64,000 bases of DNA from Siphonobacter curvatus (GCF_002943425.1 NZ_PTRA01000006.1:248001-312000); one strand, 5' to 3'; counted from the first letter of the stretch, positions 44,113 through 53,622 are shown. Program-made: numbers and translations. The notes: generated by a model from the letters alone, not told the origin.

Positions 44113-44519
44113 GGCTAAACAAGGGGATAATAACGGTTGATGGGTACGATAAAATTGACACCGGCGAATTCCGAAACGTATAGACGGTGTGCTCGAATTG
44201 CTAAATACAGGGGATGAACGCACCGAAAAAGCGGCTGAATTGGTACTTGTCTGGGTTGAACTACCTTGGCCTCGTTCCTACTGCAATTGGACCTTGCAAA
44301 ATTGGCGGAAAAACGGACCGGCGTCAATCGCATAAAAATGTGAAATACCAAAATAGATCTTTTTGAAGTAGCTGACTACCACCGACTTTCACGCATTTTC
44401 TACGCTCGACACAACGATTACCGCCTCACATTCGGCCTGGATTGCGAGTACGGCCAGGGTTTGCTCCGATGCCTTACCTCGTTGCCAATACAATTCACAT
44501 TTTTATGCGATCCGGCAAA
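44113..44519. other. Divergent intergenic region, lipoproteins versus kinase
   Basis: About 400 bp separates the minus-strand lipoprotein cluster from the plus-strand kinase. It holds no open frame of note. The promoters of both units must lie here, which may link their regulation. Confidence 0.45.
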
Positions 44520-44551
44520 TTTGTCTTTGGCTGGATTTCGGTGAATCTTTG
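44520..44551 (+). promoter_or_regulatory. Promoter of the propeller histidine kinase
   Basis: TTTG (44520-44523), a 20-nt spacer and AATCTTTG (44544-44551), one base off TAnnTTTG. The -7 overlaps the in-frame TTG at 44549, so translation should begin at the ATG at 44573. Confidence 0.5.
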
Positions 44552-44572
44552 TCCCCATACGTTTTCACTCAC

Positions 44573-47500
44573 ATGCGAAAAAGGCTGGAGCTTCTGCTTT
44601 TCTTTTTCTGGATCATTTCCGGTTTCCGCGTGCTGGCTCAAACCAGCCCGATTGCTTTTACCCGCTTTACGACGCAACACGGCTTATCGAGCAATGTCAT
44701 AACCTCCCTGGCCAAAGATCGGCGGGGCTTTTTATGGATTGGTACCATCAATGGCCTCAACCGATTCGATGGCCTGAGTTTTAAAGTTTTCAAAAGTACC
44801 GGAGCGACTAACGGCCTTCCCAGTAATTACATCAACCTGAATGGGCTAACTACTGATTCGCAGGGCTATCTCTGGATTTCGACAACCCGAGGATTACTAC
44901 GTTTTGATCCATGGAGCGAAACGGGCATACGCATCCCCTTACCCCAGAACCAGGATCAGCAGGGTGATAATGATTTCACATCGCCCGTTTTTTTCGACCG
45001 CGAAGGCTGGGGCTGGTTCACGACCTACGATAAACTGTACCGCATTCATCCGCGTACGCTGGCAAAGCAAGCGTTTGACTTACCCTTCGCCATTCCAAGT
45101 TACTATCCCGAACCTTTTCTGGATTCCAAAGGCCGCCTGTGGTTAAGCCTGTTTCGGGTGCTGTACCGGTTTGATCGGAAAAAAAGGCAGTTTCAGTACG
45201 TGCAGGGCCACGACCGGTTTCATCCGAATGAAGTCCCGTTCCATTCCCAGCGAATGCTGGAAACAAAATCGGGAGACCTGTACACCTTTTCGCACCCACT
45301 GTCCTTCCGACTAGGCCTTTGCCGCTATGATGCAGTCAAAAAAAAATTCATTCTGCATCCTACACCGGCTGTGAATGTATCGACCATGACCGAGGAGTTC
45401 GAAAAAAACGGCTCCTCTATCCTTTGGCTGGGAAGTTTCGACCGGATCTTCAGTTATCAACCCCAAACGCAAGAGCTAACCCCTTTCAAGAACGTTCCCG
45501 AAGACCCGGCCAGTTACCCCGGCGGTCGAACCAATATTTTCCTAAAAGATACGGCTACCCATATTATCTGGCTGGGAACAACCCAGGGCCTGGCGGCGAA
45601 AGATCCCAACGCCCAGAAATTATACCGACGAATCATTGAAAGTCGGGACGATAGTCGCTTGCCCATGATCCAGACCGTCCGGCAGGATATTGTTCACGAT
45701 GAGGTCTACTGGGCTCTGACGCAGCAATCCGGACTAATCCGCTGGGATCGTCGGCAGAATACGCTGGAAAGGCTCACCGCCCCTCAGCCTACGGTTGGGG
45801 CGTATGGCTTCATTCAGGACCGTTCGGGTAAGCTTTGGGTAGGTTCCAAGGATGGGGTGAGCACCTACGAGCCCCGTAGCCGACAGTGGGAAACGATTAA
45901 AATAACCCCGTTCCAGGGTTCTAATTATCCCAAGGTCAACACCCACATGCCCGTATTGTGTCAGGACGCCAGCGGAAAAATCTGGATTGGCTCACTGATT
46001 AATGGCTTGTTCTGGTACGATCCGGCCAGCCATCAACTGAAACGTTGGCCCCATCCCTTGAACGGCCAGCCTAACTTTACGATCAACCGTATTCAGGAAG
46101 ATGCTCAACGACGACTTTGGCTACTAACGAATCGGGGTATTCTGCGGCTGGATGCGGAACGAAAAAACTTCGAATGGCTCACCTTTCGGGGACTGCCGTC
46201 GGGTATTTCGCCCACGGATGAATTACACAGTACCTTTTATCTGGATCGAAACGGAAACTGGTGGCACTCGGGCATTGGTTTTCTGGTCAAGGCCGATTAC
46301 GACGGGAAAGTCCTGCAAACTTACACCTTGAAAAATGGACTTACGTCCGACCATATTTTTGGTATTTGTGAAGACCAGCGGGGCCATCTGTGGCTGCATA
46401 CGGACGAACGCCTGCACGAACTTGACCCGACTAAAAAACCCGGACAGGCGGGCTTGTTTCAGTATTACAGTCAGTCGAGTGACGGCTTAATGGGCAGTGA
46501 TGGCATTCTGTCCGGCAATTTATTTGATCCCATTACCCGCAATCGTTCGGGTGAACTGTTCATCAGTGCTTCCGAAGGATTCAATTATTTCAAACCCGGA
46601 GATCTGCGTAAGAATACGCTGATTCCGCCCGTATGGCTTACGGAAATTCGAATTAACAATCAGGTTCAGCCGCTGGATACTACCCAGCAGATTACGCTCC
46701 ATCCCGGCGACAATACGCTGACGGTTTCCTTCACCACTCTAAACTTCAGTCAGTCCCGAAAAAATCAGTACGCGTATCGGTTACTGGGCTTTGATAAGGA
46801 ATGGTTGGTGACGTCCGCCCGGACTGCTACGTATACCAATCTGGCTCCCGGCGATTACGAACTCTGGGTCCGGGCGTCTAATAACGATGGCGTCTGGAAC
46901 AAGCGGGGCACCCGCCTGTGGATTCACGTCATTCCGGCGTATTACCAGACCTACTGGTTCAAGGCCCTGATTGGCTTGCTAGTCCTCGGCATTTTGTACG
47001 GCATTTTCCGCTACCGCATGGCCCAGCAGCAGCATCTCGCTCTCATTCGCGACCGCATTGCCACGGATTTACACGATGACATTGGCTCAACGCTGAGTAG
47101 CATTCGCATTTTCAGTGAAGTGGTACAGGGGCAAATTGCCGACGTTCGGCCCGACTCCGTTCCCCTGCTCAAACGCATCAGCGATAACGCCAGTACGCTG
47201 GCCGAATCCATGCAGGATATTATCTGGACTATCAAATCCAATCAGGAAGGCCTCGACGACCTGGTGAGCCGGATGCGGGAGTTTGCCCTTCGCCTGACCG
47301 AAGCCCGGGGAATTGTCCTCAATATGACCGTCGGTGAACCCTTTCCCATCCTTCGGCTCAGCGTCGAACAACGTCGCAATCTGTATTTGATTTTCAAGGA
47401 AAGTATTAACAATGCCGTCAAGTACTCCGCCTGTAGCCGCATCGACGTGCGACTCAGTGTGGAGGGTCGCGTGTTACATCTTAAGATTCAGGACAATGGT

Positions 47501-47644
47501 ACTGGCTTTGATCAGGACCATACCCGCTCGGGCAATGGGCTGCCCAACCTGCACGCCCGAGCCCGCGACATTCGGGGTACGATTGTGCTGCATACCGCAC
47601 CGGGTCAGGGTACTTCTATTACGTTAACCGCAACGATACGTTGA
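44573..47644 (+). CDS. Sensor histidine kinase with periplasmic two-component-regulator propeller
   Basis: A 1023-aa membrane kinase. A signal peptide (residues 1-23) is followed by about 680 residues of Reg_prop beta-propeller repeats (GLSSNVITSLAKDRRGFLWIGT, then IQEDAQRRLWLLTNRGI, and others). A Y_Y_Y domain (about 713-788) and a transmembrane helix (about 793-815) precede the kinase: HisKA_3 with His834 in DLHDDIGS, then HATPase_c with FKESINNAVKYS and DNGTGFD. It resembles the sensor half of hybrid systems but lacks a fused receiver. The response regulator gene begins 7 bp downstream. Confidence 0.93.
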   Translation: MRKRLELLLFFFWIISGFRVLAQTSPIAFTRFTTQHGLSSNVITSLAKDRRGFLWIGTINGLNRFDGLSFKVFKSTGATNGLPSNYINLNGLTTDSQGYLWISTTRGLLRFDPWSETGIRIPLPQNQDQQGDNDFTSPVFFDREGWGWFTTYDKLYRIHPRTLAKQAFDLPFAIPSYYPEPFLDSKGRLWLSLFRVLYRFDRKKRQFQYVQGHDRFHPNEVPFHSQRMLETKSGDLYTFSHPLSFRLGLCRYDAVKKKFILHPTPAVNVSTMTEEFEKNGSSILWLGSFDRIFSYQPQTQELTPFKNVPEDPASYPGGRTNIFLKDTATHIIWLGTTQGLAAKDPNAQKLYRRIIESRDDSRLPMIQTVRQDIVHDEVYWALTQQSGLIRWDRRQNTLERLTAPQPTVGAYGFIQDRSGKLWVGSKDGVSTYEPRSRQWETIKITPFQGSNYPKVNTHMPVLCQDASGKIWIGSLINGLFWYDPASHQLKRWPHPLNGQPNFTINRIQEDAQRRLWLLTNRGILRLDAERKNFEWLTFRGLPSGISPTDELHSTFYLDRNGNWWHSGIGFLVKADYDGKVLQTYTLKNGLTSDHIFGICEDQRGHLWLHTDERLHELDPTKKPGQAGLFQYYSQSSDGLMGSDGILSGNLFDPITRNRSGELFISASEGFNYFKPGDLRKNTLIPPVWLTEIRINNQVQPLDTTQQITLHPGDNTLTVSFTTLNFSQSRKNQYAYRLLGFDKEWLVTSARTATYTNLAPGDYELWVRASNNDGVWNKRGTRLWIHVIPAYYQTYWFKALIGLLVLGILYGIFRYRMAQQQHLALIRDRIATDLHDDIGSTLSSIRIFSEVVQGQIADVRPDSVPLLKRISDNASTLAESMQDIIWTIKSNQEGLDDLVSRMREFALRLTEARGIVLNMTVGEPFPILRLSVEQRRNLYLIFKESINNAVKYSACSRIDVRLSVEGRVLHLKIQDNGTGFDQDHTRSGNGLPNLHARARDIRGTIVLHTAPGQGTSITLTATIR

Positions 47645-47650
47645 GATCAT

Positions 47651-48289
47651 ATGAGCGAAATTGGAATTGTTTATTACGAAGATAACCGCGAACTCCGCGA
47701 AGGTTTGTCCTTTTTAATCCAGGCTACGCCGGGCTTACAACTGCTGGGAGCTTTTTCCAACTGCCAGAGCCTTACCCAGGAAATCCAAAGCCTGCAACCC
47801 CACGTGGTACTCATGGATATTGACCTGCCGGGTATGAGCGGTATCGATGCTGTACCACTGGTGAAAGCCGTTTCCCCGCAGAGTCAGGTGTTGATGTTGA
47901 CGGTTTTTGACGATGAGGACAAAATTTTTCGGGCGATCCGTAATGGAGCCAGCGGTTACCTACTCAAACATACCTCCCCTTCGGAGCTGATCTTGGCTAT
48001 TTTTGATTTGCACCGGGGCGGATCACCCATGACGGCCAGCGTCGCCCGCAAAGTGCTAGTCCACTTTCAGCAACCGCAGAGTGCCCCTTCGGAAGGAACG
48101 CTGCTATCGCCCCGCGAACTCGACATTATCAAAGGCTTAGTCGCCGGATACAGCTACAAGCTGCTCGCCGATCACCTGTACATCAGCATTGATACCGTTC
48201 GCTCGCACATTCGCAGCATTTATGACAAACTTCAGGTGAATTCCAAGACGGAAGCGGTACTCAAGGCCATGCGGGAAGGACTCGTATAG
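47651..48289 (+). CDS. LuxR/NarL family response regulator
   Basis: A 212-aa response regulator. The receiver has the acidic pair Glu10-Asp11, phosphoacceptor Asp56 (VVLMDIDLPGMSG) and conserved Lys in LLKHTSPSEL. A LuxR-type helix-turn-helix follows (LSPRELDIIKGLVAGYSYKLLADHLYISIDTVRSHIRSIYDKLQV). It is almost certainly the partner of the propeller kinase, 7 bp upstream. Targets are unknown, though the divergent lipoprotein cluster is a candidate. Confidence 0.95.
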   Translation: MSEIGIVYYEDNRELREGLSFLIQATPGLQLLGAFSNCQSLTQEIQSLQPHVVLMDIDLPGMSGIDAVPLVKAVSPQSQVLMLTVFDDEDKIFRAIRNGASGYLLKHTSPSELILAIFDLHRGGSPMTASVARKVLVHFQQPQSAPSEGTLLSPRELDIIKGLVAGYSYKLLADHLYISIDTVRSHIRSIYDKLQVNSKTEAVLKAMREGLV

Positions 48290-48482
48290 TGCCTGTACCA
48301 GGCTGGGGGTGGGCACGGGCTACCTCAAAAAGAGGCACATACGGAACGGAATAAGGCCTGACTATTAATTACTTAATACTAGGCTTTGAATGGATAGTAC
48401 TAGGTAAGATGGGTGGAACGGTTGTTTTTGCAGGGTTTGACGTATAACCAATTTCACGTTAAACTTTTAACTTTCTACCAGT

Positions 48483-48722
48483 ATGGCAAATGAATTCAAT
48501 CCCGAACACAAAGAAGGGAAAGTAGCTACCGCTATCGAAGAACAAACGGCAAAATTGCCCTCTGACGTATTTTTATGGGCTGCCCTGGCCTCTATGGGCG
48601 TTTCAGCAACGCTTAAAATCCTGGGTGAGCGTCACACTTCATTATTTGTAGGCCAATGGGCCGCACCCTTCCTGCTCCTGGGAATTTATAATAAATTGGT
48701 AAAACTGGAAGGTCACGATTAA
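48483..48722 (+). CDS. Small two-helix membrane protein
   Basis: 79 aa. An acidic N-terminal region (NEFNPEHKEGKVATAIEEQT) leads to a short hydrophobic hairpin (VFLWAALASMGVSATLKI and WAAPFLLLGIYNKLV). Its type is common in Bacteroidota as small conserved hypothetical proteins expressed under stress; the exact function is unknown. The preceding 190-bp gap contains no evident consensus promoter, and a terminator follows. Confidence 0.7.
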   Translation: MANEFNPEHKEGKVATAIEEQTAKLPSDVFLWAALASMGVSATLKILGERHTSLFVGQWAAPFLLLGIYNKLVKLEGHD

Positions 48723-48741
48723 TGCCTTGTCAGTAAACCAC

Positions 48742-48776
48742 AAAAGCCGTTTTTAGCCATGCTAAGAACGGCTTTT
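48742..48776. terminator. Strong hairpin terminator between convergent genes
   Basis: A 16-bp stem with one mismatch (48742-48757 with 48761-48776) and a CAT loop, with AAAA and TTTT at the ends. It terminates the small membrane protein on the plus strand and the DUF2306 gene on the minus strand. Confidence 0.9.
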
Positions 48777-48794
48777 CGTTTTTAGCATGGCCGT

Positions 48795-49265
48795 TTATTT
48801 GGGTAAATACCGAGTCTTGTAACGCCGCACCAGGTAGGCTCCAACCGTAACCGTCGCTAGCGAAGCCCCCAGCACTAATGGCCAGAATTGCCTTCCCTGA
48901 TTCATCCGCGTAAGGGTTTCGGCCCAAAAGGCCGCGTACAGGCCAATGACCGACCAGTTCATGAAGAAGTAGTGAAAATATAACCAGCCCGCAATACGAG
49001 CCCGTTGATACATGGGAATCATACCGCCCGCGATACAAATCGTGCTGAAAATAGCCGCGATGTGAAAGGGTCCGAAGCGGCCAAACAGATTGTAAATGCT
49101 GAAAGCCGTCAGATTTAGCACAAGCATCGCTACGACATATACATACCCAATTTTCCGGTGAGTAGCGGTACCTTTCGTTAAAAGGAGTACACCCGCTCCT
49201 GTCAACATGGCGAGCACCGCAGCCACGGTGTGCGTCAGGCCCAGAGGATTCGTAAAAAAGTTCAT
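48795..49265 (-). CDS. DUF2306 membrane protein
   Basis: 156 aa from the ATG at 49265 (an in-frame ATG at 49304 is less likely). It has four hydrophobic helices and the pattern typical of DUF2306: HTVAAVLAMLTGAGVLLLTKGTATHRKIGYVYV with two His/Thr/Gly-rich motifs. These proteins are integral membrane proteins of unknown function. It diverges from the nitronate monooxygenase gene. Confidence 0.82.
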   Translation of the reverse strand: MNFFTNPLGLTHTVAAVLAMLTGAGVLLLTKGTATHRKIGYVYVVAMLVLNLTAFSIYNLFGRFGPFHIAAIFSTICIAGGMIPMYQRARIAGWLYFHYFFMNWSVIGLYAAFWAETLTRMNQGRQFWPLVLGASLATVTVGAYLVRRYKTRYLPK

Positions 49266-49425
49266 AGAGGTTAAAAAATGGAGGACCCCAGTAAGATACG
49301 ACAATAGGATGGATGAGTTTCTTCATTCCGCCCTAAAAATTAGTTTTCACTTCAGAAAAGGCTTTCCGATCGGGAAAATACCGGTTCTCATTGTCTATCC
49401 AGGATTCTTTTCCGTAGTTGCCGCC

Positions 49426-50499
49426 ATGCAATGGACGAACCCGATTACTCAGCTCTACGGTATTGATTACCCCATTATTCAGGCTCCCATGCTGGGCGTA
49501 ACAACGCCAGCGATGGTGGCAGGCGTTTCGAATGCGGGCGGATTGGGTTCACTTCCGGTAGGAGGCCTATCCGCTGATCTAACGCAAACCCTGATTCGGC
49601 AGACGAAGGCTCTGACAAATCGGCCCTTTGCCGTCAACTTGTTCACCCACGCGATTCCGGAGCCGGAACCCACGCAGGTAGAGGCGATGCAAGCTTACCT
49701 TAGTCGCCTCGCTCAACGCCACGCACTTCCCTATGAATCCCCGGATTTTTCGAAATTAAAGGGCCATTCGTACACGGAACAGCTGGAAGTTTTGGTGCAG
49801 GAAAAAATACCTATCGTTAGTTTCACCTTTGGCCGACTCAGTCCGGAAGCGATCAGGCTGCTGAAAAATGCGGGTTGCCTGCTCAATGGTACCGCCACTT
49901 CCGTTGCTGAAGCCGAAGTACTGGCCAAAGATGGCATGGACGTCATAACCGTACAGGGCATTGAAGCAGGCGGACACCGCGGGACGTTTCTAACCGAAGA
50001 ACCGCTCCCACAGGTAGGACTCATGGCTTTGCTCCCGCAAGTAGCCGAGCGGGTTTCCATACCGCTACTGGCCGCCGGAGGAATCTATAACGGTCGGGGT
50101 ATTCGAGCCGCTTTCACGCTGGGAGCCTCGGGCGTTCAGATGGGTACGGCCTTCACCGCGAGTGCGGAAAGTGCGGCCATTCCGGCGTATAAGGACAAAT
50201 TGTTTGAATCTTCCGAAACTGATACGGCTCTTACCCGGTCTTTTTCGGGTCGTTGGGCACGGGGGATTCGAAACGCGTTTTTGCAGGAAGTAGAACAATC
50301 GGGGCTTGTCATTCCGGCTTACCCCATTCAAAACAGCCTGACGACGCCCCTCCGAAAAGTCGCTCAACAGCAAAACAACGCTGCCTGTACTACCCTGTGG
50401 GCCGGGCAGGCCGCATCCAAAGCCGAAGCAAAATCGGTGGCGGATATTATCAAACGATTGGTGGCAGAAACGGAAGCCGTATCCGCTTTACACTTTTAA
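49426..50499 (+). CDS. Nitronate monooxygenase family protein
   Basis: A 357-aa FMN-dependent TIM barrel. Motifs: YPIIQAPMLGVTTPAMVAGVSNAGGLGSLP at the N-terminus, VQGIEAGGHRG with the conserved catalytic His, and AAGGIYNGRG for phosphate binding of FMN. NMOs oxidise alkyl nitronates such as propionate-3-nitronate; bacterial members can also act on related nitro compounds. The frame runs upstream to 49207, but the ATG at 49426 matches family starts. Its stop codon overlaps that of the convergent membrane protein gene. Confidence 0.92.
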   Translation: MQWTNPITQLYGIDYPIIQAPMLGVTTPAMVAGVSNAGGLGSLPVGGLSADLTQTLIRQTKALTNRPFAVNLFTHAIPEPEPTQVEAMQAYLSRLAQRHALPYESPDFSKLKGHSYTEQLEVLVQEKIPIVSFTFGRLSPEAIRLLKNAGCLLNGTATSVAEAEVLAKDGMDVITVQGIEAGGHRGTFLTEEPLPQVGLMALLPQVAERVSIPLLAAGGIYNGRGIRAAFTLGASGVQMGTAFTASAESAAIPAYKDKLFESSETDTALTRSFSGRWARGIRNAFLQEVEQSGLVIPAYPIQNSLTTPLRKVAQQQNNAACTTLWAGQAASKAEAKSVADIIKRLVAETEAVSALHF

Positions 50500-50774
50500 T
50501 GTGCCTTCGTTCGCAACAAGAATAGTACAGCCAGTAAGATTAGCTGTACACCGTTGACCAGCAAGAGAATACGAATGAAAGGAATGTGTTCGGTATTCGT
50601 ATAATAATACAAACCAATGGTTACCAGAAAGCAGGCAAAGACGGTTACCAGGGCCATGGTACTGGGTTTATCTCGGGAAGTAAAGGCATTAATCGACCGT
50701 ACAAACAGCAATGATTGGACGAGAATAAAGGTAAACAGACTAATGACCGAGCCTAACTGATGTAAGAAATTCAT
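50496..50774 (-). CDS. Small three-helix membrane protein
   Basis: 92 aa with three hydrophobic helices (VISLFTFILVQSLLFV, MALVTVFACFLVTIGLYYY, IRILLLVNGVQLILLAVLF). No family is recognised. Its TAA overlaps the nitronate monooxygenase TAA by two bases, a compact convergent arrangement. It may be transcribed as the last gene of the eut unit, 56 bp after eutC. Confidence 0.68.
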   Translation of the reverse strand: MNFLHQLGSVISLFTFILVQSLLFVRSINAFTSRDKPSTMALVTVFACFLVTIGLYYYTNTEHIPFIRILLLVNGVQLILLAVLFLLRTKAH

Positions 50775-50830
50775 ACTTGGTTACTGGCTACTTGAAACGA
50801 AGCGTACTGGTTTATAAGTCCCAAAGTACC

Positions 50831-51595
50831 TCAATTGATTCCCTTCCGCTCATTTTCTTTTAAAAGAACACCCGTCAGTTGTAGCCGAAATGCCTCCTGC
50901 AACAGGTATAGTAACTTATCTACGGCTAATTCGATGGATAGGCCCTGGGGGCGGATGTTTGAGATACAGTTTCTTCGCTCATCCGTTAGGCCAGGCTTAG
51001 GGTCGAAGGTCAGATAGAGTCCCATGCTATTGAAGGAACTTAAGCCGGGTCGTTCGCCAATGAGTACGACCACCAGCCGGGCTCGTAGCAACTTTCCAAT
51101 TTCATCCCCAATCGCTACCCGCCCCTGTTCCACCAGACAGAGCGGAGCCAGTGAATAACCCCGTTCCCCCGCTTTCGTCCAGAAACGATCCAAAAAAGGC
51201 TCCGCGTTTTCCGTAAGGGCCGTTGCGGAAAGGCCATCTGCTATGACTACAGCAACATCGACCGGATTCGCATGCAGGGCTTCCAGCAACTGTACCGACT
51301 CTTCATGCAGCTTACGACCCAGATCGGGCCGTTGCAGGTACTGATCCCGGTGAAGTGCCTGCGTTTTCAGGGTGTACACGGGCATCCCGTACTTCTGCCA
51401 GCGAGTCGCCAAAGCCTGCGTATCAAGGCTAGAGTATACGGCATCTTTGGCATGAGCGTGAGCCAGCTTGAACGCTAGTGACTCCCGTAGGGGAATGGAA
51501 ACGCCGGTTTTGCCCAGGGCAATGCGAGCATCCGTAAACGTTTTCAGCGACGCCCATTCGTCGGGAGGTGTAGGGTATTTTTGAATTTCATTCAT
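50831..51595 (-). CDS. eutC: Ethanolamine ammonia-lyase small subunit EutC
   Basis: 254 aa, close to the usual length. The VADGLSATALTENA and IGERPGLSSFNSMGLYLTF segments, and the C-terminal KLLYLLQEAFRLQLTGV, match EutC. With EutB it forms the adenosylcobalamin-dependent enzyme that turns ethanolamine into acetaldehyde and ammonia. Bacteroidota usually have eutC directly after eutB; here a 624-bp repeat-rich gap separates them, though the order and strand are retained. No EutA reactivase gene is nearby. Confidence 0.93.
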   Translation of the reverse strand: MNEIQKYPTPPDEWASLKTFTDARIALGKTGVSIPLRESLAFKLAHAHAKDAVYSSLDTQALATRWQKYGMPVYTLKTQALHRDQYLQRPDLGRKLHEESVQLLEALHANPVDVAVVIADGLSATALTENAEPFLDRFWTKAGERGYSLAPLCLVEQGRVAIGDEIGKLLRARLVVVLIGERPGLSSFNSMGLYLTFDPKPGLTDERRNCISNIRPQGLSIELAVDKLLYLLQEAFRLQLTGVLLKENERKGIN

Positions 51596-51633
51596 TAGAT
51601 AAAAGGTTTAGTGTATATCGTAACAGTTCTGTT

Positions 51634-52131
51634 CTACTCTCGTCGACACGGCTGGTCTTTTAGGTCGTATGTATTCCAAGCGGGGCATTCCATACTGAAA
51701 TCTGTTAATAATCCACTAGTAATATAAAATCAGTATCTCGTCCTACTGAGACGGCTGATCATTTAGTCCGTATGCATTCCATGCCGGGCATCGCATGCGG
51801 GGCATCCCATGCCGGCACGCCCACCGCTCTTTTCATCCTGCTCCGTGCCACCGCGTTGCGGATGAAGCCGCCATGGAATGGAAGGCGGCTTTTCGCGATA
51901 GGACGGGGGCTGGTTTTATGCTGTCCACTATACTAACTCGCCAATAACTCACAACCATCAACTATTACTGGAAGATGAAAACCTCTCCCGCCCCTGAGCC
52001 ATTCCATGGGGCCACCATGGAATGGCAACGGAACGACCTACGACAGCCGCAATAAGGTGGCCTAAAGCGGGCCGGTCGCCGCCATGGAATGATCAGGCGT
52101 GGAGAGGTCCTGCCTGGAAGGCTCAGGGGCT
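51634..52131. repeat. Repeat and palindrome-rich non-coding block between eutB and eutC
   Basis: The 51596-52219 gap has no gene but many related elements. A ~46-bp imperfect direct repeat occurs at about 51645-51690 and 51749-51794, each ending near a GCATTCCA motif. AAGCCGCC/GGCGGCTT (51865-51872 with 51884-51891) is a terminator-like hairpin. GCCATTCCATGG (51999-52010) mirrors 52016-52027. GCCCCTGAGCC (51990-52000) pairs exactly with 52120-52130, and CCTCTCC (51983-51989) with GGAGAGG (52101-52107). CCATGGAATG recurs at 51871, 52016 and 52083. The block is probably a transcribed, structured RNA or a small mobile repeat. Confidence 0.7.
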
Positions 52132-52219
52132 ACCGAACAGCCGTGCTTAAAGGACCAAACGCAGTCTAGGTGAATAACGAGGTATCTATACTCTGAAACA
52201 TAATTTACACTTACTCTCT

Positions 52220-53599
52220 TTAAGAAGACTTCATCAAAAGCTCATACATCCGTTCAGAAATGCCTTTTTTCAGCTGTCCTGTATCCAGAATTCCCTGCCG
52301 CAGCAGCCACGCTTCGAATTCGGGAGCGGGCCGGAGTCCCAGCGTCCGGCGGAGGTACAGGGCATCGTGAAAGGACGTAGACTGGTAATTCAGCATAATA
52401 TCATCGGCACCAGGTACCCCCATGATGAAATTCACGCCCGCCACACCGAGCAGCGTCAACAGCGTATCCATATCATCCTGATCCGCCTGAGCGTGGTTGG
52501 TGTAGCAGATGTCCATGCCCATGGGTAAACCCAGCAGTTTCCCGCAAAAATGGTCTTCGAGTCCGGCTCGTATAATCTGTTTTCCGTCGAAGAGGTACTC
52601 CGGACCGATGAATCCGACCACTGAGTTCACCATAAAAGGTTTAAAATGACGGGCCACTGCATAGGCACGGGCTTCGCAGGTTTGCTGATCCACGCCGTGG
52701 TGACTTTGGGAAGACAATGCACTGCCCTGACCCGTTTCGAAATACATAACATTCGTACCGACCGTACCCCGATTCAGCGACAGTCCCGCCTCGTAAGCTT
52801 CCTGCAAAAGACCCAGCGAAATCCCAAAACTGGCATTCGCCTGCTCGGTGCCAGCAATGGATTGAAAAATCAGATCCACCGGAACGCCCTGCTGGATGAG
52901 TTCCAGCGTCGTGGTCACGTGACTCAGTACGCAGCTTTGGGTGGGCATTTCGAACCGCTCGCGTAGGCCATCGAGCATGTACAGCAAGCGGGAAACAGTA
53001 GTCGGACTATCCGTAGCCGGATTAATGCCGATGACCGCATCGCCACTGCCGTAGAGTAATCCATCGATGATGCTGGCGGCAATGCCCTTGGCGTCGTCGG
53101 TGGGGTGATTGGGCTGTAAGCGTACGGATAGATGGCCTTTTAAACCTAGCGTATTCCGAAATCGCGTAATGACTTCACACTTCTGAGCCACCAGAATCAA
53201 ATCCTGATTTCGCATCAGTTTGGATACGGCGGCCACCATTTCGGGCGTCAGAGCCGGGGCAATCTCTTGGAGTTGTAGCGTGTCAGCGTCGTCGCTTAGT
53301 AGCCAGTCGCGTAAATCACCCACGGTAAAATGATGAATACGAGCAAAAACCTCCGCCAGATGCGTATCCACTATCAGCCGCGTCACTTCATCCCGTTCAT
53401 ATGGAACTACCGCTTCGTTCAGAAAAGTCGGTAAAGGTACCTCGGCCAGGGCCATCTGAGCGGCAATGCGTTCTTCATAGCTTTCAGCCGCCAATCCCGC
53501 CAGCTGGTCACCCGACCGGAGCGGACTTGCCTTGGCCAGCAGTTCCCGCAGGGAAGGGAACCGGTACGTAAATCCCCGGATGGTAAAATGGTAGCTCAT
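52220..53599 (-). CDS. eutB: Ethanolamine ammonia-lyase large subunit EutB
   Basis: 459 aa, the catalytic TIM barrel. The SVRLQPNHPTDD, VIGINPATDSPT and YFETGQGSALSS segments correspond to the known substrate-binding residues of EutB (an Arg-x-Gln, an Asn and a Glu), so it should be active with adenosylcobalamin. It lies 23 bp after the permease gene, which would import ethanolamine. There is no microcompartment gene in the window, so acetaldehyde would be released in the cytosol. Confidence 0.95.
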   Translation of the reverse strand: MSYHFTIRGFTYRFPSLRELLAKASPLRSGDQLAGLAAESYEERIAAQMALAEVPLPTFLNEAVVPYERDEVTRLIVDTHLAEVFARIHHFTVGDLRDWLLSDDADTLQLQEIAPALTPEMVAAVSKLMRNQDLILVAQKCEVITRFRNTLGLKGHLSVRLQPNHPTDDAKGIAASIIDGLLYGSGDAVIGINPATDSPTTVSRLLYMLDGLRERFEMPTQSCVLSHVTTTLELIQQGVPVDLIFQSIAGTEQANASFGISLGLLQEAYEAGLSLNRGTVGTNVMYFETGQGSALSSQSHHGVDQQTCEARAYAVARHFKPFMVNSVVGFIGPEYLFDGKQIIRAGLEDHFCGKLLGLPMGMDICYTNHAQADQDDMDTLLTLLGVAGVNFIMGVPGADDIMLNYQSTSFHDALYLRRTLGLRPAPEFEAWLLRQGILDTGQLKKGISERMYELLMKSS

Positions 53600-53622
53600 A
53601 GGAAAATCGTGGTTTCATTCAG

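Noticed and set aside
48730-49326. Alternative minus-strand frame over the DUF2306 gene
   Set aside because: DUF2306 in 48795-49265 has clear helices and family motifs; the other frame does not.
50496-51595. EutC continuing into the small membrane protein as one gene
   Set aside because: Separate stop codon, 56-bp gap and different composition indicate two genes.
51781-51830. CRISPR-like array from repeated GCATCCCATGCCGG-type units
   Set aside because: The units are short, of unequal spacing and not identical, with no cas genes nearby.
51596-52219. Cobalamin riboswitch upstream of eutC
   Set aside because: The B12-box and other conserved motifs of the riboswitch could not be found on either strand, so the repeats are reported only as a structured block.
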